This document shows positions 25,735-35,481 of a DNA stretch of 64,000 bases, piece by piece. Origin of the DNA: Effrenium voratum (lineage: Eukaryota; Sar; Dinophyceae; Suessiales; Symbiodiniaceae); contig CAUJNA010002857.1 in NCBI GenBank assembly GCA_963377175.1, positions 595,001-659,000 on the forward strand, written 5' to 3'. Made by a program: the position numbers and the translations under genes. Under the pieces are notes generated by a model. It was not told where the DNA came from. It saw only the letters and a program-made list of their open reading frames with translations, and ran no database searches. Numbering within the stretch: the first letter of the stretch is position 1; each line of letters begins with the position of its first letter.

Positions 25735-28459
25735 ATGCCTTCAATAAATTTAACAAACTTTGAAAATGTTGTAGCGCACACAATTAGCGAAATCAATTCT
25801 ACAAGCGGGGTGACAAACATTAGAAACTAGAAACATATACGCTAATCAATCAGATATAATTGATTTACTCAACAACAAAGCAGACCAAGTAGATACTTAC
25901 ACAAAGGAGCAGATAAATGCTAATTTTTATGATATAACTGAAACATATGACAAAACAGAAATTAATGTATTATCAAATAATATTAGTTCAAATACATTTT
26001 TAATAGGTAATCTGGCAATAACTTCAAATACAAATTTTAATAATATTTCATCAAATACAAATTTAATAAGTAATTTAAATTCTACTATGTCAACTAATTT
26101 TAATAACATTAGTTCTAATTCTAACTTAATTAATACAAATATTAATAATATTTCATCTAATACACATTTAATAAATAATTTGAATTATACTATAACAACT
26201 AATTTTAATAATATTAGTTCTAATTCTAATTTAATAACAGGATTAAATAGTACAGTAAATTCACATATTTCAGCAATATCAGATTTACAGAATGGAGGTT
26301 CACTTAATGAAGCAGATTATTATAATAAAATAACAACTAATAATTTATTATCAGAAAAATTAAATACATCAATATTAAATAATACATTAATACATAATAT
26401 AACAACAACATCGACTTTTAAAATAGCAAATTTTGGAAATTATAATAATTTTTATGAAATGTATAATAATTATTTTGATAGTTATGTTTATGGAAATTTA
26501 AGTGGGGCAACTATGTTTTTAAATCAAAGAGGTTTTGGAGATGTAGAAATTAATAATTCTTCAACTTTTCAAAATGATAAAATATTATTAAATCATAATA
26601 CTACAATATTAAGTAATTTACAAGTATCAGGTTTATTTTCGTGTTCGTCTATTTTAGATATAGCAGGTTCTGACGCTAGATATGTTTTACAATCAGATAA
26701 TTTAGCAGGATTAATAAGTGGTAATACAAATACAATTAATTCAATAATTACAAATGATAGCGCACAAGATACAGTAATAAGTCAAAAATTAGACAAAGTT
26801 AATACAACATTACAGACAGTGAATTCGCCATTAATACTTAGTTTAACAGATAATACTAATCCAATATTTAGAATCCAGGACGCAGTTAGTAACCAAAGAC
26901 TAGAGTTTAAAAGAGGTTGTCAGTTAGACTCTTATCAAGGGTTAGAAGGTGCTACTCCTTATAGATTATGGTTAGGATGGAATACAGGAGATGTTATTAT
27001 TGGAAGACCTAATAATGCTTCAAGAATTACGATTAACGGTAATGTTCATACTTCGTATAATTTTGCTCAAGCACATGGAACATCATATTTCGAAGGAGGT
27101 GTATATATGAAAGGTAATTTATTTACAAATAATGATTTTTCAACAGATATTAAAACAAAAATAGATAATATCAATACTTCAATAAATGGATTAGAACCAT
27201 ATTTAGAAACATATACACCAGATGCAACACAAGGTTTTTATATACATCATCCTAATTTTGTTGCTGTTAGCGTTGGTGATATTACTAATGCTTCTAACCA
27301 ATATATGATGTGCGATGGATTAGTTAATAAAACAATTTTTAGTAAACCTGTTGATGTGTTAGGTAATATTTATACAAATGCTGCTGTTAATTGTGATAAT
27401 GTAAATATTGATACTGATGGTAAATTAACAATTGATACAAATTGTGAATTATATAGATATGTTAGTGCTTTTTCATCTTTTGATATGAGGAATAGTGATG
27501 CTAATTCTTCAATTAGATTTATTTGTGGAGACCCTGCCGTTCAATCTAATATAGTCGGAGCTGTTAATCTTTCTAGCGGATGGACTTTTAATACTGCTAC
27601 TGCTGATTTTATGGGTAATTTATTTGCTGATGATGTGTATGTTAAAACTAATGGAGCATTAAGAAGCAATCCTATAGCGCCTAATGGTGGATCATTAGTA
27701 ACTGTTGATACTAACTTAGCAGTTCAAAATGCATACTTAGCAACTAATACCATTCAATCATTTGATTTAACAACGGTTTCATTTTTGAATAATATTTCAA
27801 TGACTACTGGAACTGATATTAAAATGGGAACAAGTGAAATATCAACTTATTACGATGGAACTAGTTTATCTACAATTGATGTAATATTCAGAACATCAAA
27901 CACTGCGTTTAGAGTTTCAGATGCTTCAAGTACACCTTCAGTTTTATTACCTATTGATAAGACATTTGGAACTACAGTAAATACTGAAAGTTTTACAAAT
28001 AATGCTCCATCGACTTTTAATGAAAATGTAACAGTTGCAGGAACGAAAAAAATGTTGTGTAATACACTAGAACCATCAACAGGAACTAATATAGATTTAA
28101 CAGCAACAACAGTAACCATCAACGGAACGCTTGTGGATTCATCTGATTCAAGATTGAAATATGATATAGACAATATCAAATCTAATTGTATGAATGTTAT
28201 TAAGAAATTTAAACCGAAGAAGTTTAAAAGACATGATAGAAATGATGGCGGTAAAACTCATATAGGATATATCGCAGATGAAGTATTAAAAGCAATTCCT
28301 AAAGAGTTTGAAAACATTGTATGCAAAGATAAAGAGTATTTAGGATTGAATTATTTAGTTGTACCAGTGCTAGTTCATAAGGCAGTATTAGAGTTGAGCG
28401 ATAAGATAGATAAACTTGAAAAAGAAATTAAGGAATTGAAAAAAGAAAAATCTAAATAA
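25735..28459 (+). pseudogene. trimeric fibre/spike protein with S74 chaperone domain (second copy, N-terminal frameshift)
   Basis: The start (MPSINLTNFENVVAHTISEI) stops after 31 codons at 25828-25830 because 7 bases (TAGAAAC) are duplicated. The remaining frame is open; its first ATG is 26087 and it runs 790 codons to 28459. It holds the FNNISSN-type shaft repeats, a globular middle and the C-terminal S74 domain (DSRLKYDIDNI, GKTHIGYIADEVLKAI) with the conserved Ser-Asp cleavage point and Lys. A closing coiled coil (LSDKIDKLEKEIKELKKE) fits trimerisation. The complete protein would be near 900 residues. Likely the host-attachment spike (inference). Confidence 0.78.
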
Positions 28460-28468
28460 TAATATATA

Positions 28469-28678
28469 ATGGGTAATTCAAATAGTAATGTTGAAACTTC
28501 AAGTATTGACAAAATCAATGATATTGATGAAGAACAATTAGATTTAAGTAATATTGATAAATTACAGTTGAAAGCAATTAAGCAAATGAGTGAAAGATTA
28601 GAAAAACTGGAGAAAGTAAAAAGTGACAAACTAATATATAGATTACCGGTTCAGATTTGTAGTTATTCATTATTTTGA
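28469..28678 (+). CDS. 69-aa protein with N-myristoylation motif (second copy)
   Basis: Same sequence as 14343-14552 (MGNSNSNVETSS start), 9 bp after the fibre stop. Confidence 0.55.
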   Translation: MGNSNSNVETSSIDKINDIDEEQLDLSNIDKLQLKAIKQMSERLEKLEKVKSDKLIYRLPVQICSYSLF

Positions 28679-28716
28679 ATTAATAACATTAAGCCATAGG
28701 CTTAATGTTATTAATT
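28678..28716. terminator. perfect 18-bp palindrome between convergent genes (second copy)
   Basis: Second copy of the 14552-14590 palindrome, again covering both stop codons. Confidence 0.7.
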
Positions 28717-29226
28717 TAAAGGTAAAAATAAAAAATCATTAATAATACTTTGTTCACCATCATTGATGACTTTAATAGTTATTTTTTTCACTTGTAATGA
28801 AATAAAATTAACCACATCACTCGCATACACTAATTTAACTTTATGAAGGTCTGTATTAAGAAAATAATAAATATCAAATAAATTAATTGATATTAAAGTT
28901 CGATTACAAACATGAAACCAACGAGTAAACGTGCTATATGTAGCAAATATATCATATTCAATAAATAATTTTGATGGTTTATTTTTTTGATGTAATTTAT
29001 CTAACTCACTTAAATTAAAAACATATGATAATCCATTATTAATATTGGTATTATCAATTTCAAAATAATGTATGTAATTTAATGTGTAAGACTTATACAC
29101 TGGTTTAAATTTATTAATATAATTTTTAACAATATTGCTATTTTTTATTTTTAATAATTGAACATCACCTAAACTATAAGATAATACAAGTTTTTTAATG
29201 TCTAATGGTAAATCATAAAATAACAT
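28711..29226 (-). CDS. F-box-like small protein, 171 aa (second copy)
   Basis: Same protein as 14585-15100, with no difference seen over the whole gene. The N-terminal LPLDIKKLVLSYSLG pattern is shared with the gene at 41307. Confidence 0.5.
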   Translation of the reverse strand: MLFYDLPLDIKKLVLSYSLGDVQLLKIKNSNIVKNYINKFKPVYKSYTLNYIHYFEIDNTNINNGLSYVFNLSELDKLHQKNKPSKLFIEYDIFATYSTFTRWFHVCNRTLISINLFDIYYFLNTDLHKVKLVYASDVVNFISLQVKKITIKVINDGEQSIINDFLFLPLN

Positions 29227-29288
29227 AATATATTTGAATATTTATTTTATTTTAAATGATTTTCAAATCTAACATATTTAGTTACTTT

Positions 29289-29591
29289 TTAATCATCTGA
29301 CACTCTTGTTGAACCACCATCACTGTAATTATCACTATCACTATCAGTATCATATTCTATACGAATATGTTCTTCTAATTCTTTCCTCATTCTTTCTGCT
29401 TCCTTAAAAGTAATATGACAATCACTTTCAATATGGTTAGCAGCATCCTTCATTAAAAAAGTTTCACCACATTCACACTCTACTAATTGTTGTAGTCTTT
29501 GCTTTCGGTATTCCTGAATCTGTTTTGGTATATCGCTGCCAAAAAACCTTACTGGTTCTTCATATATTCTTTCTTGAAACATTTTTAACAT
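29289..29591 (-). CDS. small zinc-finger protein with acidic tail, 100 aa (second copy)
   Basis: Same as 15163-15465 with GSDIPKQ in place of GDDIPKQ. The Cys/His finger and Asp/Ser tail are kept. Confidence 0.55.
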   Translation of the reverse strand: MLKMFQERIYEEPVRFFGSDIPKQIQEYRKQRLQQLVECECGETFLMKDAANHIESDCHITFKEAERMRKELEEHIRIEYDTDSDSDNYSDGGSTRVSDD

Positions 29592-29610
29592 TCTATAATA
29601 TATAATAGAT

Positions 29611-30366
29611 TTATTTTATTTTAAAAGCTTTCTCAAATCTAACATAAAACATATTATTAACATCTTTGGAATTCATATTGACATAAAAGAAGGAGTAGGG
29701 CTTATCATCTACTGCTTTATGATACATATTTAACAGTTGCTCTTTATCAACGATGGCCGAGTTTTCCTCAATGAATGACATTAACTCTGATACATTCTTT
29801 AACTTGAAGATATACAACGAACTAGAATTCAACCTAATGATTGGTGCTAGGACACGGTATTTTTGAACGCTTAAACAAAAACTAATGGCGTCGTGTCTGC
29901 CTCTCGTTGCCAGTCCATGTAATAGCTTGCTGTATCTAACAAATTTAGGGTCGTCTGCAAAATCATCCACTATGATTAAAATTGAATGTAGTTTCTTCAT
30001 CTTCTGTTCTTTCATATAAAAAATTATCTTTCTTTGCGTGTAAATTATTTCTTCCAGTTCTTCAGGTTGGTAGGTGTCATAATATAACTTTTCTTTTTCA
30101 TCATCAACCTTCATATTATCTTTTTGATATTTCTTGACTTCAACGAAGGTAGGGTCATTATGAACAGACGGACTAAAAATGAATATACGAGCGAAGCAGT
30201 CCCTATAAACATTTAGGATAAGGTTTTGGATTAAAACTGTTTTTCCTCCCGTTGATGAAGCAACAACAATTGAGCGAAAAGGTAGTTTTGGTACATGTTC
30301 ATATTTGGATTGTTTGAATTCATAGTCAGTTATGTTTATTGGTTTTATAATGGGAACTTCAGGCAT
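29611..30366 (-). CDS. A32/FtsK-HerA-type packaging ATPase, 251 aa (second copy)
   Basis: Walker A (SSTGGKT), Walker B (ILIIVDDF) and the TRGRHD segment are all kept. It differs from the first copy at three residues seen, one next to the TRGRH segment (LATRG here, LVTRG there). Confidence 0.85.
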   Translation of the reverse strand: MPEVPIIKPINITDYEFKQSKYEHVPKLPFRSIVVASSTGGKTVLIQNLILNVYRDCFARIFIFSPSVHNDPTFVEVKKYQKDNMKVDDEKEKLYYDTYQPEELEEIIYTQRKIIFYMKEQKMKKLHSILIIVDDFADDPKFVRYSKLLHGLATRGRHDAISFCLSVQKYRVLAPIIRLNSSSLYIFKLKNVSELMSFIEENSAIVDKEQLLNMYHKAVDDKPYSFFYVNMNSKDVNNMFYVRFEKAFKIK

Positions 30367-30608
30367 AAAATAATATTATTAAAAATATTTAAAAAATACA
30401 TTAATATTATTTATTGTATGAAAGCATTGCTATGATATGAATGGTGTCTATCGTAGTAGAACAGGCTCTTTCATCAACTTCAATCAATAAGCATTGAAGA
30501 TAATTAGTTTGATGCATTGTAAAGAAAACCCCAAGTGCTGTGCCCCACCAATATTCTATTATACATGAAAATAATAAGATTAAATAACTATTTTATCTTA
30601 TTATTTAT

Positions 30609-30770
30609 ATGACTATTATCCATTGCAGTTGTGGTAAAACTTATGATGACAAATATTTATTTAAACATCTAAATTCAAAACATCATCAGAGATTTGTGGA
30701 ATATAGATGGAATAAAGACGATACAATGAAAAAACTTTACAAGAAAAGAAAGACAGAAATGAAAAAATAA
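30609..30770 (+). CDS. 53-aa zinc-finger microprotein (second copy)
   Basis: Same as 16483-16644: Cys-x-Cys ... His-x4-His with a basic tail. Confidence 0.5.
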   Translation: MTIIHCSCGKTYDDKYLFKHLNSKHHQRFVEYRWNKDDTMKKLYKKRKTEMKK

Positions 30771-30830
30771 TTTATCTTATTATTTAATAAGAAAAGGAGT
30801 TATACAGACTATATTAATATAATAGATGAA

Positions 30831-30983
30831 ATGGAGAATATAGAACAAGTACTAATAACCGATAATAAAATTAAGAAATGTTGTTATTATTCATTAGAAT
30901 TAATTAAGCTAGGAATACAATATATCAAAAATAAAAATGTAAATATTAATATAAATGCCAAGAAAGAAAAACAAAAAGAATAA
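30831..30983 (+). CDS. 50-aa small protein overlapping the next gene (second copy)
   Basis: Same as 16705-16857; overlaps the start at 30955 in another frame. Confidence 0.35.
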   Translation: MENIEQVLITDNKIKKCCYYSLELIKLGIQYIKNKNVNININAKKEKQKE

Positions 30984-31135
30984 GACAGGTTTAAGTGTTT
31001 CTTCAACTGATGAAGAAAAGGAAGAAATTGTTAAAGAAACATCAGTTATTGAGTTTTCTTGTCCGTTGTGTAAAAGGATGTTAGAGATGAAACATGAATT
31101 AGAAATACAAAAGAAAGGAACTTGTAAATGCTCGT

Positions 31136-31140
31136 GTATT
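31136..31140. repeat. copia target site duplication, left
   Basis: GTATT, repeated at 38946-38950 just after the 3' LTR. Five bases is normal for copia elements. Confidence 0.85.
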
Positions 31141-31255
31141 TGTTGAAATATGTAGCCCAATACGCTTGTTGTCATATACAGTTGTACAGTTGAGACTACC
31201 GACATGTTTTGGCTCAAGAAAATAAGGCGCTCCGAAGCGGCCAAATAGATTTTCA
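31141..31255 (+). repeat. copia 5' LTR (second copy)
   Basis: Same as 17015-17129; the spliced-leader-like stretch is at 31199-31218. Confidence 0.92.
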
Positions 31256-32935
31256 TGGTAGCGGGGAGCAGTAAAGGTTCAGAGGGACCTAAGCGCTCAA
31301 TTTGGTACTACGCCAGCAGAGGGCGTGGATCAGTACCGCCTTGGAGGCGGGGAGGCCGCGGACGCGGCAGGAGCCCGGCGGCGGTAGAGCCGCCAGGCGA
31401 GGAGGGCGCTTCGGTCGTGCCAGAGACCGAGGAGCTGCCCGAAGAGGCCCCGGCCAGAAGAATTGGCCTCGGGACCAGATTGGTCCCCCAACGAGGAGAG
31501 CGTTGCCCAGCAGGCAGCTGAGACAGAGAGGATCTTAGCTAAGCTGCTGGAGGAGCCAGAGGAGCCAGAGGAGCCACCAAAGAAGAGAAAGAAGGGAGAG
31601 GATAAGCCCCCAGAGCCGAAGAAGCCGGCGCGCAAAGGGTGGATCGTCAATAGATCCACAGAGGCTTCACCGTCCGACTCGGACGCCTGGGGCACCTGGC
31701 GATCTCCTATGATCGCCCTGGCAGCCCCGTCCTCATCGCATCCGGAGGCTGCCAGCAGCACAGCACCAGCACCAGCAGCAGAAGCAGCAGCTGAGGAAGA
31801 GGAGGTCCAAGTAGAATCAGAGGAGGAGGCCCCTGCAGCAGCTGAGGAGAAGCCCGAAGAAGCAGGCAAGGGAAAGGGCAAAGGCAAGAAGGGCGAGAAG
31901 AAGAAGAAGAGCAAGGCGCCCTGGCCCCGCGTGAAGGAGAACTCAGCCGGCAAGTGGAAGGACGGACGCCGGTCCAAGGAGGCGAGGTCCTACCGGTTCT
32001 TGCGGGGCTTGGTCAAGTTGAACTTGAAGCGCAATAACCCGATCCCGCCTGCAGTCCAGGAAGCCCTCGATCAGTTTGAAGAAGAGTACGGCTACGAGGT
32101 GCCTGTCCCCAAAGGCTTTGGCAGGAACGTGCAGCCAAAGTCCCCTCCAGGTGGTCCAAGGCAAAGGCCTAAGCGGGAGTTGACCCGCCGTAAGAGAAGG
32201 CCGACCAGTGGAAGCACCTCGGAGGAGGAGGAGGGGCCCACCACTGCCAAAGCAGCCGCAGCAGCTGAGGAGGCAGCAGCACCGGGCGCTGAGCCAATTG
32301 CATTGCTGCCGGAGGTGGCAGCCGCGGCGAAGTCTGCAGGCCGCGTGATCAGTGTGGCGCTAGCCACGCAAGAGGCAGCATTGCGCAGAGTGCGTGCAGG
32401 CAAAGCCACCCCGGAGTCTGCATTGGCCAGCAACTACCGCCTGAGGAACGCGGCAATCGCTCAGGAAATTGCCGAGAGCAAAGCACCGGCTCAAGGAACA
32501 GCCGGAGCTGCCGTAGAGGCAGCGATCAGGGCCCAGGTGTTGGCCCGTGACAGCCTAGCAAAGGCTTGCAGCTCGTGCGACGAGAGGCACCGCGCCCAAT
32601 ACCCGTGGGTGTTGGAGCGTGCGGCGCGCATCGCGAGCCAAGGCAAGGGCGCGAAGGGCGCGACGCCTATCGCACCTGCTGCTGTCACCACTGCATCAAA
32701 GGCCCTTGCAGTGAACCCCAAGCCCGCGGCGAAGAAGCCGCCACCTGTGCCCAAGACAGCATCCGGAAAGCCTGCAGCAAAGGTCAAGTTGCAGCCCAAG
32801 CTCCGGAAACCTACACGTCGGGGTCCGAGATCTTTGTGGAGGAACCCGCCGAGGATAGCGAGGCAGACGTATAGTCTGCCGAGGGCCAATGGCAGAATTA
32901 GCTGCCATACAAGCGCAACTGCAGCAGATCCTTGA
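31255..32935 (+). pseudogene. copia first ORF (second copy, broken by a 44-bp deletion)
   Basis: Corresponds to 17129-18850. A 44-bp stretch present in the first copy (about 17324-17367) is missing at about 31453, between short CCGG/GCC matches, and a 3-bp GGC is gained near 31365. The frame stops at 31521; the rest remains open from 31463 to 32935 as 490 codons. Confidence 0.65.
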
Positions 32936-34612
32936 GGAAAATAGAGTGTTGCGCGAGCAGCAACAGAGGCAACAGGAACAAACTGCCCTGTTGACCCGGC
33001 TGGCCGAAAGCATGACAGAATTGGCCAGGAATACAAAAAGAGAGGAACCCAGAAACTGTTGGTTGACACAAAGGGGATTGGTAAGCCGGAACGGTTCAAC
33101 AATGAAGAGCATACGTTCCGGAAGTGGGTGCGTTCAGTCACAAACCTTGTTGTCAGCATCTTTGGGAAGGAATTTGAGAAAGTATTGGATTGGTGCCTCG
33201 ATCACCAAGTCCTCAGTCTCTCCATGGGTTAAGGAAGAAAGCAAACGAAACAATTGGTCCCCTGTGTCTGGTAAACCGGACACCCCGTCCGGCTCCCCAT
33301 GCGCGGCCTCGACTTCGTCCACAGTGATGTCGTCGGGCCCATCCTGATAGGCTGTTCTAATGGGTTCGAAGCGTGGAGAAGAATCCACCGCCGGTGGGAT
33401 CCCCTAACCGCCGGACGGAAGAGAAACATACTCCGGGCGATATTGAACCCAGAACGTGTGAAACGGTGGGAAAATGTGAGGGCCGCAATAGAGCAACTAG
33501 AGGACCTTTTCAGGCGATATGAAAATCGCAAGAACGAAGCTGGTGAGAGAGAACGCCTGTCAGAAGACATAAAGGCGACCAGCTTGGAGTTGCTTGTACC
33601 CTCAGACATTGAACGCCACCTTTTGTTGAACAAAGGACGCCTCACAACCTACGCACAGATGAAATCAGAAATTGACCTTGTGATTGAATCCTCTTTGGGA
33701 AGTAAGGCACCGATTTCACGCCCTGGCGCAGCATCCTCATCGGACAGTGGTCCGGCGCCCATGGACGTGGACAGCCTCACAAAGGTCATCAACAGCTTGG
33801 TCAAAGGCAGGGGATCCGGTGGAAAGGGCAAGAGTAAGGGCAAAGGTAAAGACAAGGGCAGTGGGGGAAAAGGTTCATCTTCCAAGGACATAGTTTGCTT
33901 TAATTGCGGTAAAGCCGGGCATAAAGCTGCGGAGTGCTGGAGTAAAAAGAAGGATGGCTCAAACAAAGGCTCAAGCAAAGGCTCAAAAGGAGGTGGAAAG
34001 AAAGGCAAGAGCAAGGGTAAGCACAAAGGAGCGAACTCACTGGAAGAGGACACAGGTGAGGGAGCCCATGAAGAAGAACAACCCGAAGGAGAGCTCGATG
34101 TGGGTATGTTTGAGCTGGGTGCACTTACAGCTGGAGAGGACCTCCAGGCTATGGAATGGGTCCGCTTCAATTTGGACACCGGTGCAGCCCAGACAGCAAT
34201 CCCATCGGACTGGGCAGACAAAGTGCCGGTCAAGGAAGGAACTGAGGTTATGTTCAAGACGGCCTCAGGTGAGCTGGTCCGTGGGACTGGTACGGGTGTG
34301 TTCAAAGGAACCGGAGAGTATGGGCACTGTTGTAGTGTCACAGGCCCGTTGGCTCCGGTACACAAACCCTTGGTCTCGGCCTACAAATGCTTGAAGCACG
34401 GCAGAGTTGCGGTGCTAGACGAGCATGGCGGGAATCTGATCCCGCAGGACTCCAAGGTTTCTGGCAAGATCTTGGAGCTCATTGAGAAGGAGAAGAACAA
34501 GCACCATGCGAAGGCATGGATTCCGGTGTACCAGGAGAAAGGTGTCTACAACTTCTACCTGAAGGCGAAGGCACCTACTCAGGGTTTTGGGCGGCAGCCC
34601 ACAGTGGTGTAA
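32889..34612 (+). pseudogene. copia Gag and aspartic protease (second copy, interrupted)
   Basis: Gag starts MAELAAIQAQ at 32889. A one-base change at about 33053 (AGAAACTG versus AGGAAGCTG) shifts the frame early, and the two in-frame stops of the first copy are shared. From 33299 to 34612 the frame is open for 437 codons and holds an intact CCHC zinc knuckle (CFNCGKAGHKAAEC), Gly/Lys repeats and the protease motif FNLDTGAAQTAIP. The protease frame ends at 34612, 15 bases before the integrase ATG in another frame. Confidence 0.75.
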
Positions 34613-34626
34613 GTCCGGCCCAAGCC

Positions 34627-35430
34627 ATGGCAGCGGCAGATGATGCCGCGCCCGCCGGACGAGGAGATGAGGACATGGGAGCACCTGAGGGCCGACCTGA
34701 GGGTGTTCCTGAGAGAGACGAGGAGAGTAAGAGAGATGACGGTTTACCCATCATCGCGAGCGACTACACCTTCATGACTACAGATGGCAAGGAAGATGGA
34801 AGAGCCAAGCCTATCTTGGTGATCAAAGACAGCCGGACGTTGTCCGTGGCAGCCACTTTTGTGGATGCAAAGGGTCCTACACCCTATGCCGTGAAGTTCT
34901 TTGCCAACTTTCTGAAGCACTTAGGCTATCGGAGAGCGGTCATGATGAGCGATGGTGAGCATTCGATTGTTGCTCTTAAGGAGCAGGCAGCCCGTGAGGC
35001 TGGAGTGGAAAACGTTCCACAGGAGTCCCCGGTGGGTGACCACCGGAGCAATGGACTTGCGGAGAATGCAGTCCGTGAGGTCAAGAGGCAGGTAAGAGTC
35101 TTGAGGTCTTCTTTAGAAGAGATGATCGGCAAGGTTCTACGCGAGGACGATCCCGTCCTGGCATGGCTTCCGCGGCATGCGGCAGACCTGATGTGCCGGT
35201 ACCGCAAAGGACCGGACGGCCGCACGCCTGAACACAGGCGTTGTGGTAAGAACTGGCGAAAGCCAGCGATCGCTATAGGCGAAAAGTTGTACTACCGTGA
35301 GGTAGGAGAAGGAGTACGACATCTTAAGGAAGGCCGGTACATCGGCCACCATGGTCGTACCGGATCACTTTTGGTGATCACAGCAGATGGTGTCAAGACG
35401 GGCACTGGAGTCCGCAGGCTGGCGGACTGA
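34627..35430 (+). CDS. copia integrase (second copy)
   Basis: Starts MAAADDAAPAGRGDEDMG. The DDE core has Asp in IASDYTF, Asp in MMSDGEH and Glu in GLAENAVREV. It ends at TGA 35428-35430, after which the same frame reads DRWVADGWDALRGLPWEV into the RT ORF. Conservation of readable codons on both sides of the TGA means pol was one frame, or the stop is read through. Confidence 0.88.
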   Translation: MAAADDAAPAGRGDEDMGAPEGRPEGVPERDEESKRDDGLPIIASDYTFMTTDGKEDGRAKPILVIKDSRTLSVAATFVDAKGPTPYAVKFFANFLKHLGYRRAVMMSDGEHSIVALKEQAAREAGVENVPQESPVGDHRSNGLAENAVREVKRQVRVLRSSLEEMIGKVLREDDPVLAWLPRHAADLMCRYRKGPDGRTPEHRRCGKNWRKPAIAIGEKLYYREVGEGVRHLKEGRYIGHHGRTGSLLVITADGVKTGTGVRRLAD

Positions 35431-35481
35431 GACCGTTGGGTAGCCGACGGATGGGATGCCCTACGAGGGCTTCCATGGGAG

